Assembly (NCBI GenBank): GCA_045654805.1
Contig: JAZOOD010000033.1
Location: forward strand, 1 to 20,210
DNA from: CAZNKU01 sp045654805
GTDB taxonomy: Bacteria > Bacillota > Clostridia > Monoglobales > Firm-18
DNA length: 20,210 nucleotides
Reading direction: 5' to 3'
In this document: piece by piece, positions 7,329-15,782 of the stretch
How the letters are laid out: each line of letters begins with the position of its first letter
Numbering within the stretch: position 1 is the stretch's first letter
The notes under the pieces: model-generated
What the model saw: only the letters and a program-made list of their open reading frames with translations
Told to the model about the DNA's origin: nothing
Databases searched by the model: none
Program-made: the position numbers and the translations under genes

Positions 7329-8444
7329 ATGATGAAAAAATTTGTAATCAAACCCAAAATAGTCTTTGAAAATAATGCAATAACGTACCTTCGCACTATG
7401 TGTGAAACAAAGTTTTTTATAATATGCGATCCATTTTTAGTCAAAAACAAAATGATTGATAAGGTGACGGATGAAATTGGTGAAAGAGATTATAAAATTT
7501 ATTCCGACATAATCCCCGACCCACCATTAGAGGTGGTTGCTAAGGGTATAATGGAACTTCAGGAATATTCCCCCCAATGTGTTGTGGCAATTGGAGGAGG
7601 CTCTGCAATAGATACTGCAAAGGCAATTTTGTTTTACAGTAAAAATAAGGATATTAAATTTGTTGCTATACCTACTACAAGCGGCACGGGGTCGGAAGTT
7701 ACGTCTTTTTCAGTAATCACAGATAAAAGTAAAGGGATAAAGTATCCTTTGGTATCTGACGAAATGCTCCCCCATATTGCAATACTTGATACTCAGTTCG
7801 TAAAATCCGTACCACCTTCCATAGTGGCGGATACAGGTATGGATGTTTTAGTCCATTCAATAGAGGCGTATGTTTCAAAGTCTGCAAATGAATTTTCCGA
7901 CGCGTTTGCTGAAAAAGCAATAAAGCTTGTATGGGATTATCTTTTAAAGTCATATTACGAGCCTGAAAATTATGAGGCAAAGGACAAAATGCATAAAGCT
8001 TCTCTTATGGCAGGCCTTGCTTTTAACTCTGCCTCATTGGGGTTAAACCATGCAATAGCCCATAATATGGGTGCAAGACTAAAAATTCCACACGGCAGAG
8101 TCAATGCGATGCTTCTCCCAAGGGTAATAGAGTTCAATTCGGGTGTAAAGGGTTATAACTGTACAGATATCCATAAATGTGCCAAAAAGTATGCACAAAT
8201 TGCCAAAATAATGGGTTTTGAGGGGAATAATACTAAAATCCTTATAAGAAAACTAGTATTTGAAATTGAAAAATTTGTAAAAAAACTTAATATTCCTTCA
8301 AGTTTTGGAGAATGTAAAGTTAAATTACTTGACGATGATGTACAAAAAATAGCCGATGGTTCATTACAGGATAGCTGTATTTATACAAATCCAAGGGAAG
8401 TAAAAAGGGAAGATATTGTAGAAATCCTTAAAAATTTACGCTAA
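7329..8444 (+). CDS. eutG: Iron-dependent alcohol dehydrogenase of the eut operon (EutG/PduQ type)
   Basis: A 371-residue group III (iron-containing) alcohol dehydrogenase. GGGSAIDTAKA (about 89-99) is the nucleotide-binding loop, and PTTSGTGSEVT (115-125) is the family signature. The iron ligands are visible: Asp172 and His176 in MDVLVH, His241 in NHAIAH, and His255 in PHGRVNA; the 14-residue spacing of the last two matches the family. In this setting it reduces acetaldehyde to ethanol and regenerates NAD+ for EutE, probably inside the microcompartment. It is the first gene of the operon, 10 nt before eutA. ATG at 7329 or 7332 can be used with the AAAGGAAG site. Its placement directly ahead of eutA, without eutV/eutW between, is notable. 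PduQ-like annotation is an alternative name for the same activity. Confidence 0.88.
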   Translation: MMKKFVIKPKIVFENNAITYLRTMCETKFFIICDPFLVKNKMIDKVTDEIGERDYKIYSDIIPDPPLEVVAKGIMELQEYSPQCVVAIGGGSAIDTAKAILFYSKNKDIKFVAIPTTSGTGSEVTSFSVITDKSKGIKYPLVSDEMLPHIAILDTQFVKSVPPSIVADTGMDVLVHSIEAYVSKSANEFSDAFAEKAIKLVWDYLLKSYYEPENYEAKDKMHKASLMAGLAFNSASLGLNHAIAHNMGARLKIPHGRVNAMLLPRVIEFNSGVKGYNCTDIHKCAKKYAQIAKIMGFEGNNTKILIRKLVFEIEKFVKKLNIPSSFGECKVKLLDDDVQKIADGSLQDSCIYTNPREVKREDIVEILKNLR

Positions 8445-8454
8445 GGAGAAGTTT

Positions 8455-9840
8455 ATGGAACAGGAACTTTTGAGTGTGGGTATTGATATTGGAACAAGTA
8501 CCACACAACTTATTTTTTCAAAACTTATTATTAAAAATATTGCATCAAGCTTTAATCTTCCCAGGGTGTTGATTACAGATAAGGAAATTATATATAAAAG
8601 TAAAATATATTTTACACCCCTTTTAGATAACCGCACAATAAACTGTGATGATATAAAAAAGATTATAATTAAAGAATATGAAAATGCAGGGGTAAGCAAG
8701 GAACAAATTGACACAGGTGCTGTAATCATAACCGGTGAAACTGCCCGCAAGGAAAATGCTCAGGAGGTTTTGCAGACTTTAAGCAGCTTTGCAGGAGACT
8801 TTGTAGTAGCTACTGCAGGGCCGGACTTGGAGAGTATAATATCAGGCAAAGGTGCAGGTGCCTGTGAATATTCCAAAATCCACAAAAAATACGTGCTGAA
8901 TATTGATATTGGCGGTGGGACAAGTAATTATGCTCTCTTTAAAGATGGCGAAGTAATTGATACAGGCTGTATGAATGTTGGAGGAAGATTAATAAAGCTA
9001 GACGGTAATCAAAAAATAACTTACATTTCCCCTGTTATCAGTAGTATTGAAAATAATTTGTCTGTTGGGGATACGTTAACAGAACAACGTGCACAGCAAA
9101 TTACAGATAAAATGACCAGGGCACTTATGCAGGGTGCAAATCTTATCCCTCGTGATGAGCTTTTTGAACACTTTTTGACCAATAAAGGTATTGCATATGA
9201 TCACAATATTGAATGCATAACTTTTTCGGGCGGTGTTTCTGATATTATTTATAATCAAAATTATAATAATATGTTTGAGTATGGAGATATCGGCATTTTT
9301 TTAGGTGAAAGTATTTTAAAATCCCAATTGGTCACCGATTATAATCTTGTTAAGGGGGAGGAAACTATCCGTGCAACAGTAGTAGGTGCAGGTTCTCATA
9401 CTACGGAGATAAGTGGCAGTACCATAACATATACAAATGATGTGTTGCCTTTAAAAAACATTCCTGTGCTTAAACTTACGGAAGATGATGAAAATGATTT
9501 TGAAAATGCACTCAATACAAAACTGAGCTGGTACAAAAACGAGAGTGAAACTGAAAATATAGCTTTGGCGTTTAAAATGTTCAAACCACCTACTTTTACG
9601 AATATCCAAAATTATGCTGTCAGTATATTAAAATCACTTAAAGACCTTAACCCCATAGTGATAGTGACTGAAAAGGACGTGGCAAAAGTATTAGGACAAA
9701 CTTTGCAAAGTAAAACAGAAACTCCTGTTGTTTGTATAGATTCTGTGCATCTTTCAAATGGTGACTATATAGATATAGGCAAGCCTGTTGCAGGAGGTAT
9801 GGCTGTGCCAGTTGTGGTAAAAACTTTAGTATTTAATTAG
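8455..9840 (+). CDS. eutA: EutA, ethanolamine ammonia-lyase reactivating factor
   Basis: 461 residues. An actin-like ATPase fold is shown by the phosphate-1 loop GIDIGTSTTQL (9-19) and the phosphate-2 loop NIDIGGGTSNYA (149-160). EutA exchanges damaged cobalamin for adenosylcobalamin on ammonia-lyase in an ATP-dependent way. Length is typical (about 460-470). It has a good AAGGAG site six nt before ATG and starts 10 nt after eutG. eutB follows 14 nt downstream, as in most eut operons. The protein is cytoplasmic and probably works at the compartment lumen or surface. Assignment is secure from motifs and neighbours. Confidence 0.95.
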   Translation: MEQELLSVGIDIGTSTTQLIFSKLIIKNIASSFNLPRVLITDKEIIYKSKIYFTPLLDNRTINCDDIKKIIIKEYENAGVSKEQIDTGAVIITGETARKENAQEVLQTLSSFAGDFVVATAGPDLESIISGKGAGACEYSKIHKKYVLNIDIGGGTSNYALFKDGEVIDTGCMNVGGRLIKLDGNQKITYISPVISSIENNLSVGDTLTEQRAQQITDKMTRALMQGANLIPRDELFEHFLTNKGIAYDHNIECITFSGGVSDIIYNQNYNNMFEYGDIGIFLGESILKSQLVTDYNLVKGEETIRATVVGAGSHTTEISGSTITYTNDVLPLKNIPVLKLTEDDENDFENALNTKLSWYKNESETENIALAFKMFKPPTFTNIQNYAVSILKSLKDLNPIVIVTEKDVAKVLGQTLQSKTETPVVCIDSVHLSNGDYIDIGKPVAGGMAVPVVVKTLVFN

Positions 9841-9854
9841 AGAGGACTGAAATT

Positions 9855-11219
9855 ATGATTTTAAAAACCAAGCTTTTCGGACATACTTATGAATTTAAAA
9901 GCTTAAAAGAAGTTATGGCAAAGGCAAATGAGGAAAAATCAGGGGACAAGCTTGCCAAAATTGCTGCCGAAAATGCCGAGGAACGCGTGGCGGCAAAGGT
10001 AGTCTTGGCACAGATAACTTTAAAAGATTTGTATGAAAATCCTGCAGTACCTTACGAACAGGACGAAGTTACACGAATAATCATAGATGATGTTAACAAG
10101 TCCATATATAACGAAATTAAGGACTGGACAGTGAGTGAACTGCGTGAATGGATTTTGGATATTAACACAACAGGTGCGGATATACGCCGTATTTCAAGGG
10201 GTTTAACTTCCGAAATGGTGGCGGCGGTTGCAAAGTTAATGTCAAATATGGACCTGGTTTATGGTGCAAGAAAAATCCGCGTAACTGCACATTGTAACAC
10301 AACAATAGGTGAGGAAGGCACTTTATCCGCAAGGCTACAGCCTAACCACCCAACAGACGACCCCGACGGTATTATGGCATCACTTTTAGAGGGGCTTACC
10401 TTTGGTATTGGGGATGCAGTACTTGGTCTTAATCCCGTTGATGATTCTGTGGAAAGTATATCCAAGGTACTTGCAAGATTTGAGGAAATAAAGCAGAAAT
10501 TCAAAATTCCTACTCAAACCTGCGTGCTTGCACATGTTACAACACAGATTGAGGCAATAAAAAGGGGTGCACCTGCTGACCTTATTTTCCAGTCAATTGC
10601 AGGTAGTGAAAAGGGTAATAGCGCATTTGGTTTTAATGCCAAAACTATTGATGAAGCACAGCATATTGCCCTTACAGAGGGTACTGCAGAAGGCCCCAAT
10701 GTTTTGTATTTTGAAACAGGTCAGGGGTCAGAACTTTCGTCGGAAGCACATTATGACAGTGACCAGGTAACAATGGAGGCTAGGTGTTACGGATTTGCCC
10801 GACACTATAAACCATTCCTTGTAAATACGGTTGTAGGATTTATAGGTCCTGAATATTTGTATGACGGCAGACAGGTAAACCGTGCAGGACTTGAGGACCA
10901 TTTTATGGGCAAACTTTCGGGCATACCTATGGGCTGTGATGCCTGCTATACAAACCATATGAAGGCAGACCAGAATACAATTGAGGATTTAGCAGTTTTG
11001 TTAACATCTGCAGGATGCAACTATTTTATGGGTATTCCGCACGGGGACGATGTAATGCTTAATTACCAGACAACAGGCTATCATGAAACAGCAGCATTGC
11101 GTGAAATTTTTGGTCTTACTGCTATAAAACCATTCCACAACTGGCTTGTTAAAATGGGCTTTGTAACAGAGGATGGCAGATTGACGGACCGTGCAGGCGA
11201 TGCATCGTATTTACTATAA
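9855..11219 (+). CDS. eutB: Ethanolamine ammonia-lyase large subunit
   Basis: 454 residues, the expected length for the TIM-barrel large subunit. Recognisable blocks include ISRGLTSEMVAAVAKLMSNM (about 115-134), RVTAHCNTTIGEEGTLSARL, LQPNHPTDDPDGIMASLLEG, and the late TNHMKADQNTIEDLAVLLTS and FMGIPHGDDVMLNYQTT segments that line the substrate and cobalamin site. With EutC it converts ethanolamine to acetaldehyde and ammonia by an adenosylcobalamin radical mechanism. ATG is preceded by AGAGGA. The lyase step is the entry reaction of the pathway, and eutB sits centrally between its reactivase (eutA) and small subunit (eutC). Confidence 0.98.
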   Translation: MILKTKLFGHTYEFKSLKEVMAKANEEKSGDKLAKIAAENAEERVAAKVVLAQITLKDLYENPAVPYEQDEVTRIIIDDVNKSIYNEIKDWTVSELREWILDINTTGADIRRISRGLTSEMVAAVAKLMSNMDLVYGARKIRVTAHCNTTIGEEGTLSARLQPNHPTDDPDGIMASLLEGLTFGIGDAVLGLNPVDDSVESISKVLARFEEIKQKFKIPTQTCVLAHVTTQIEAIKRGAPADLIFQSIAGSEKGNSAFGFNAKTIDEAQHIALTEGTAEGPNVLYFETGQGSELSSEAHYDSDQVTMEARCYGFARHYKPFLVNTVVGFIGPEYLYDGRQVNRAGLEDHFMGKLSGIPMGCDACYTNHMKADQNTIEDLAVLLTSAGCNYFMGIPHGDDVMLNYQTTGYHETAALREIFGLTAIKPFHNWLVKMGFVTEDGRLTDRAGDASYLL

Positions 11220-11231
11220 GGGGTGATATTT

Positions 11232-12131
11232 GTGGTAGAAACAGAACTTAGGAAACTAATTGAAAATATGGTTAACGAAATGATGGTTAAGGATAATTCA
11301 CCAAAGCCACACGTTACAAAAAATGTTAATACCGAACCAATACCTGAACCAAAGAGTACAAATGTTGAAGACAGATGTCTTGGGGACATTACGGAGATGA
11401 ATTTAAGAAAGCTTTTACTTGTCGAAGATCCTCATAACCGTGAGGAATATCACAATATGAAGTCACGCACCCCTGCAAGACTTGGTGCAGGCAAAGCGGG
11501 GGCAAGGTATAAGACACTAAGCCAGCTTCGTATGAGGGCAGACCACGCTGCAGCTCAGGATACAGTATTTAATTATGTAGACGAGGATTTTATAAAGAAA
11601 AATAACTTTGTTGTTGTGGAAACATTGTGTAAGGATAAGGATGAATATTTAACAAGACCTGACCTTGGCAGACGTTTTGATTCCTCTCAACAGGAGATTA
11701 TAAAAAAAACCTGTGGGGAAAACCCAAAGGTGCTAATAGTAGTAGGTGATGGGCTTTCATCAGCCGCTATTGAGGCTAATGTAGAGGATATGATACCTGC
11801 AATAAAACAGGGGCTTAGTAATTATGGTATAACAGTACCTGATATATTGTTTGTTAAACATTCCCGAGTAGGTGCAATGGATGCAATAGGCGAGGTTACG
11901 AATGCAGATGTAATATGTATATTAATCGGCGAACGCCCCGGACTTGTAACAGCGGAATCAATGTCGGCATATATAACATATAAACCTAAAATCGGAATTC
12001 CGGAATCTAAACGAACTGTAATTTCCAACATCCATATGGGTGGTACCACCCCCGTAGAGGCAGGAGCACATACTGCGGAATTAATCAAAAAAATGTTGGA
12101 TAAAAAAGCATCCGGTATTGATTTAAAGTAG
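11232..12131 (+). CDS. eutC: Ethanolamine ammonia-lyase small subunit
   Basis: I place the start at GTG 11232, because AAGGGG lies 8 nt upstream; a GTG at 11223 would overlap that site. The product is 299 residues, normal for EutC. The N-terminal helix (ETELRKLIENMVNEMM, residues 3-18) is followed by a disordered Pro/Lys-rich linker, which matches the known role of the EutC N-terminus in sending the lyase into the microcompartment. The conserved core starts around residue 65 with the TPARLGAGKAGARYKT block and continues through RADHAAAQDTVF and VVGDGLSSAAIEAN; ERPGLVTAESMSAY and the NIHMGGTTPVEAGAHTAELI block follow. These form the cobalamin-binding and subunit-contact regions. eutL follows 9 nt downstream. 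Confidence 0.97.
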   Translation: MVETELRKLIENMVNEMMVKDNSPKPHVTKNVNTEPIPEPKSTNVEDRCLGDITEMNLRKLLLVEDPHNREEYHNMKSRTPARLGAGKAGARYKTLSQLRMRADHAAAQDTVFNYVDEDFIKKNNFVVVETLCKDKDEYLTRPDLGRRFDSSQQEIIKKTCGENPKVLIVVGDGLSSAAIEANVEDMIPAIKQGLSNYGITVPDILFVKHSRVGAMDAIGEVTNADVICILIGERPGLVTAESMSAYITYKPKIGIPESKRTVISNIHMGGTTPVEAGAHTAELIKKMLDKKASGIDLK

Positions 12132-12140
12132 GGGGATAGT

Positions 12141-12797
12141 ATGAAACACGACAGATTAAGGGCAAATATTTTAGGTGTAAGAGTAATTTCCAACCTGAGT
12201 AACGAACTGATTAAGGGTCTGGAAATTAATGAGAAATACAAATGTATAGGAATTATAACTGCAGATTCAGACGATGTTCTGTATACTGCACTTGACGAAG
12301 CAACAAAGGCTTCGGAGGTTGATGTTGTGTATGCAAGGTCAATGTATGCAGGGGCGGGTAATGCTTCCACAAAACTAGCAGGTGAGGTAATAGGTATCTT
12401 GGGAGGTACAAGTCCTGCAGAAGTCCGAAGCGGCATAAAGGCGGTGGAACAGTATTTTTCCGAAGGCGATTGCTTTGTAAGTGCCAATAAAGATGATTCA
12501 ATAAATTATTATGCACACACAGTTTCACGTACAGGGACTTATCTTTCCAAGGTTGCAGGTGTAGAGGAGGGTGAACCTCTTGCGTATCTTATTGCTCCGC
12601 CTTTGGAGGCAGTTTACGGCCTTGATGCAGCGCTTAAAGCAGCAGATGTCAAATTGGCGGCAATGTTTAATCCGCCAAGTGAAACAAATTACGGCGGAGC
12701 TTTGCTCACAGGGTCCCAGTCAGCCTGCTATGCAGCTTGTATGGCTTTTGCTCAGGCTGTTGAAAATGTTGCGGAGGTGAATAAACATTATGAATGA
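12141..12797 (+). CDS. eutL: EutL, trimeric microcompartment shell protein (BMC-T)
   Basis: 218 residues, the standard length of EutL. Two tandem BMC folds are present; the second repeat begins around residue 112. Recognisable blocks are RSMYAGAGNASTKLAGEVIG, the LGGTSPAEVRSG segment, PLAYLIAPPLEAVYGLDAAL and FNPPSETNYGGALLTGSQSA. EutL forms pseudohexameric trimers with a gated central pore, thought to pass larger substrates or cofactors. It overlaps the next shell gene by 8 nt, so the two are probably translated in a coupled way. It is the only BMC-T protein in the window. Confidence 0.97.
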   Translation: MKHDRLRANILGVRVISNLSNELIKGLEINEKYKCIGIITADSDDVLYTALDEATKASEVDVVYARSMYAGAGNASTKLAGEVIGILGGTSPAEVRSGIKAVEQYFSEGDCFVSANKDDSINYYAHTVSRTGTYLSKVAGVEEGEPLAYLIAPPLEAVYGLDAALKAADVKLAAMFNPPSETNYGGALLTGSQSACYAACMAFAQAVENVAEVNKHYE

Positions 12798-13284
12798 TTT
12801 GTCACAGGCGTTAGGGTTAATAGAAGTTGTAGGCTATCCTACAGCAATAACAGCGGCAGATTCGGCACTAAAGTCTGCAGACGTTCATCTTACTGAAATT
12901 ACTAAGGTGGGTAGCGGTATTATGACAGTACAGCTAACTGGTGATGTTGCGGCTATACGTTCCGCGGTTGATGCAGGGGGCGAAGAGGCAAAGAGAATTG
13001 GTGTTTTAAGATCTACTCACGTAATACCAAGGTATGACATCCAGCTTATGAACGGTATAGTAAAAACAGATGTAAAAAATGAGGATACAAAAAAAGAAAA
13101 ATCAACCGAACTTACGGAAGATGACCTCCGTTCCCGTACTAATGCAGATTTAAAAAATCTTATTAACGCTATGGAGATTAAAACAGACGAGCAGTTTTTA
13201 AAAACTGCAAAAAAAGATGACCTTATTGCAACTATAATGACAAACGTTCCAAAAAAGGAGGATGACAATGGAATTAACGGATAA
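12790..13284 (+). CDS. BMC-H shell protein with C-terminal Rho-N/SAP-like extension (EutK-like architecture)
   Basis: 164 residues. Residues 1-~88 form one BMC domain (ALGLIEVVGYPTAITAADSA at the start, the GSGIMTVQLTGDVAAIRSAV block, THVIPRYD at its end). A lysine/glutamate-rich linker (~90-110) leads to a C-terminal helical domain (~112-157) with the pattern LRSRTNADLKNLINAMEIK ... AKKDDLIATIM, which resembles the helix-extended-helix of Rho N-terminal or SAP domains. E. coli EutK likewise pairs a BMC domain with a C-terminal helical nucleic-acid-binding-like domain, so the role may be similar, but the extension here looks different and homology is unproven. It may tether cargo or nucleic acid to the shell. 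The gene starts inside eutL, with GGAGG 12 nt before ATG, and ends past the eutE start. Confidence 0.8.
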   Translation: MNDLSQALGLIEVVGYPTAITAADSALKSADVHLTEITKVGSGIMTVQLTGDVAAIRSAVDAGGEEAKRIGVLRSTHVIPRYDIQLMNGIVKTDVKNEDTKKEKSTELTEDDLRSRTNADLKNLINAMEIKTDEQFLKTAKKDDLIATIMTNVPKKEDDNGING

Positions 13285-14713
13285 GGACCTTGCCTCCATA
13301 CAACAGGTACGAAATTTGCTTTATAAAGCTAATGAAGCAAAAAAGAAATTGTCAAGATTAAATCAACAACAAATAGATAAAATAGTAGAGGCAATATCTA
13401 AGGCGGCTACGGAAAATTCAGAACACCTTGCAAAGCTTGCAGCGGAGGAAACAGGCTTTGGTAAATGGCAGGACAAAAAAATTAAAAACCTTTTTGCATC
13501 ACAAATGGTATATGATGCTATAAAGGACTTAAAGACCGTGGGTCTTGTGGGTGTTGATGAAAAAAATAAAATAAGGGAATTTGCCTGCCCTGTTGGGGTA
13601 ATAGCGGGGCTTATACCATCTACAAACCCTACATCTACAATAATATATAAATCGTTAATTGCATTAAAAAGCGGTAATTCAATAGTTTTTTCACCTCATC
13701 CAAAGGCTCTGAATTGTATTTTGGAAACGGTTAAAATTTTGTGTAAAGCAGGTACTCAGGCAGGTATGCCTGAGGGTTCAATATCCTGTATCAGCATTCC
13801 GACAATGCAGGCGACAAATGAACTTATGAAGCATAAGTACACAAACTTGATACTTGCAACTGGGGGGCCTGGTATGGTAAAGGCGGCATATTCATCAGGA
13901 ACACCTGCTATCGGAGTAGGTGCAGGTAATGGACCTGCATTTATTGATAAAACAGCAGACGTTAATATGGCAATTAAAAGGATTATAGATTCCAAAACCT
14001 TTGACAACGGTACAATTTGCGCATCAGAACAGTCAATTGTTATTGAAAAGGTAATGGAAAACAGCGTAGTTTCTGCACTTAAATCAAATGGTGCATACCT
14101 TATGGACAGCAGTGAGTCCGAAAAGCTTGCTAAACATCTTTTTAAAAATGGGAAAATGAATGCGGAGATTGTAGGCAGACCAGCAAGCTATATTGCTAAA
14201 TTAGCGGGGCTTAATAATGTTCCTGAGAATGCAAAAATTTTAGTGGCAAGAGAAACATCTGTAGGCTTGAATGCCCCGTATTCACAGGAAAAATTAGCAC
14301 CTGTCCTTGCACTGTATGTAGAGGAAAATGTCGAAAAGGTCCTGGAAAAATGTGTTGATATTTTGAATTTTGAAGGTGTGGGGCACAGCTTTATGATGCA
14401 CTGTAATGATACCGGTTTAATTGACAGGTTTGCGCAGGTAATTCCCGCATCACGTATTATGGTCAATTCTCCCGGTTCATTGGGAGGTGTTGGTGGTACA
14501 ACTAACCTTTTCCCTGCACTTACACTTGGTTGCGGTGCTGAGGGCGGTAGTTCAAGTTCAAACAATATCGGACCTCTTGATTTGATTAATATAAAAAGAG
14601 TAGCCTACGGTGTAAGGGAAATAGATGACATCCGTGGTAATGATACAAATGTTTCAATGTCTGCGGATATGGTGGAATATATTGTAAATTCTGTAATGAA
14701 AAAATTAATATAA
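13268..14713 (+). CDS. eutE: Acetylating acetaldehyde dehydrogenase
   Basis: The start is taken as ATG 13268, 6 nt after AAGGAGG; the ATG at 13262 touches that site. The product is 481 residues. It is an aldehyde dehydrogenase of the CoA-acylating class: PSTNPTSTIIYKSLIALKSG (117-136) and SPHPKA belong to the NAD site, ATGGPGMVKAAYSSGTPAIG follows, and NGTICASEQ holds the catalytic Cys251. It turns acetaldehyde plus CoA into acetyl-CoA with NADH formation. Unlike enterobacterial EutE it lacks a long N-terminal targeting helix and linker. Instead the C-terminus (464-481, MSADMVEYIVNSVMKKLI) is an amphipathic helix after a short loop, like a C-terminal encapsulation peptide. Overlap with the preceding shell gene suggests coupled translation. 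Confidence 0.95.
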   Translation: MELTDKDLASIQQVRNLLYKANEAKKKLSRLNQQQIDKIVEAISKAATENSEHLAKLAAEETGFGKWQDKKIKNLFASQMVYDAIKDLKTVGLVGVDEKNKIREFACPVGVIAGLIPSTNPTSTIIYKSLIALKSGNSIVFSPHPKALNCILETVKILCKAGTQAGMPEGSISCISIPTMQATNELMKHKYTNLILATGGPGMVKAAYSSGTPAIGVGAGNGPAFIDKTADVNMAIKRIIDSKTFDNGTICASEQSIVIEKVMENSVVSALKSNGAYLMDSSESEKLAKHLFKNGKMNAEIVGRPASYIAKLAGLNNVPENAKILVARETSVGLNAPYSQEKLAPVLALYVEENVEKVLEKCVDILNFEGVGHSFMMHCNDTGLIDRFAQVIPASRIMVNSPGSLGGVGGTTNLFPALTLGCGAEGGSSSSNNIGPLDLINIKRVAYGVREIDDIRGNDTNVSMSADMVEYIVNSVMKKLI

Positions 14714-14757
14714 TTTAAGTTTATACAAATACTAATTAAAAAATGGAGGTAATAAAA

Positions 14758-15042
14758 ATGGCTAATACAAATTCATTAGGTATGGTTGAAACAAAAGGGC
14801 TTGTTGGTGCTATCGAGGCAGCGGACGCTATGGTTAAGGCTGCAAACGTTACTTTGGTTGGTAAGGAGCATATAGGAAGCGGCCTTGTAACAGTTATGGT
14901 ACGCGGTGACGTAGGTGCAGTAAAGGCGGCAACAGATGCAGGTGCTTCGGCTGCCGAGAGAGTAGGGGAGCTTATTGCAGTACACGTTATCCCAAGACCT
15001 CACACAGAGGTGGACAACATTTTACCAAATTCATCAAAATAA
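14758..15042 (+). CDS. eutM: EutM, hexameric microcompartment shell protein (BMC-H)
   Basis: 94 residues from ATG 14758, with GGAGG 8 nt upstream; an ATG at 14743 would put this site inside the gene. A single BMC domain: SLGMVETKGLVGAIEAADAM at the start, the KEHIGSGLVTVMVRGDVGAV pore-side strand region, and VHVIPRPHTEVD near the end, the classic EutM/PduA signature. It forms the bulk hexagonal facets of the shell. A 44-nt gap precedes it, the longest inside the operon. A TATAAT at 14710-14715 overlaps the eutE stop but has no well-spaced -35 box, so an internal promoter is possible but weak. EutT follows 14 nt later. Confidence 0.97.
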   Translation: MANTNSLGMVETKGLVGAIEAADAMVKAANVTLVGKEHIGSGLVTVMVRGDVGAVKAATDAGASAAERVGELIAVHVIPRPHTEVDNILPNSSK

Positions 15043-15056
15043 TTGGCGGTCAGAAA

Positions 15057-15782
15057 ATGGAACTTATAAATGAATCATATATTAAAAAGTTAGTTAATGA
15101 GGGTACAATAAAGCAAAATGGTACAATACAGGTAAATGAAAGTCAACTGTTTACACCATCTGCAATAGAATTTCTACACGATAAAAATATCCGTGTGGTA
15201 CGTAGTGAACAACAAACCACTAGCACAAAGGAATTTAATACGGTTTTTGGCGGTGTGCTTATGAACAAGCCGGAGCATATGACACATTTAAGAGGAAATA
15301 CTCTTGTTTTTAAAGACCACCCTGTTATAAAATACCGCGGTGCGTTGGATTATCTTGAATCACGGATTATTATGGCACAGATTGTGGCGCAAAAAGAGGG
15401 CTATGGCGGCGTAGTTTCCGATTTGGAGGAGATTATATCCATGGTACGCAAGCTTATCAGGGTTGAAATTACGGGTGAAAAGCTTGGAAACTTTACACTA
15501 ATTGGTCTTAATGCGGAGCAAATGCGGGAACATTCCCACCATTCAACAAAACACTATGGTGTAAGCCACTTTTTACCAAACTATAAGCAGGGGGAAGTTG
15601 TTGCAAATTTAAATGTTTTGCGTACCCTTGCCAGAAAGACCGAACTTGTGGCATATGACGCCTTTAAGGATGCGGATAAAAATGTAAGCAGAGATGATAT
15701 TATACAGGCGCTTAACCGATTATCATCAGTTTTTTGGATAATGATGTGTAAGTTTATAGCAGGCTTGTACAAAAAGGAATGA
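15057..15782 (+). CDS. eutT: EutT, cobalamin adenosyltransferase
   Basis: 241 residues. After an N-terminal ~55-residue region (ELINESYIKKLVNEGTIKQN and a TPSAIEFLHDKNIRVV phrase), the adenosyltransferase core has the LRGNTLVFKDHPVIKYRGAL block (near 80-100), a GGVVSDLEEIISMVRKLIRV helix, and the C-terminal helices. It transfers adenosine from ATP to cob(I)alamin, giving the cofactor for EutBC. The CCxxC metal-binding motif of enterobacterial EutT is absent; the only Cys is close to the C-terminus. A His-rich stretch, EHSHHSTKHYGVSH, lies near 162-175. The ribosome site (GGCGGT) is weak. It overlaps pduL by 4 nt (ATGA). The product is likely cytoplasmic or compartment-associated. Confidence 0.9.
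   Translation: MELINESYIKKLVNEGTIKQNGTIQVNESQLFTPSAIEFLHDKNIRVVRSEQQTTSTKEFNTVFGGVLMNKPEHMTHLRGNTLVFKDHPVIKYRGALDYLESRIIMAQIVAQKEGYGGVVSDLEEIISMVRKLIRVEITGEKLGNFTLIGLNAEQMREHSHHSTKHYGVSHFLPNYKQGEVVANLNVLRTLARKTELVAYDAFKDADKNVSRDDIIQALNRLSSVFWIMMCKFIAGLYKKE

Noticed and set aside
11822..12487. Long open frame on the minus strand across eutC and eutL (221 codons)
   Set aside because: It is antisense to two certain genes, has no good ribosome site, and its Ser/Pro/Ile-rich translation looks like the complement of the coding strand rather than a protein.
14690..14757. Internal promoter ahead of eutM
   Set aside because: A TATAAT occurs at 14710-14715, but the only -35-like hexamer (TTGTAA at 14682) is 22 bp away, too far for a confident call.
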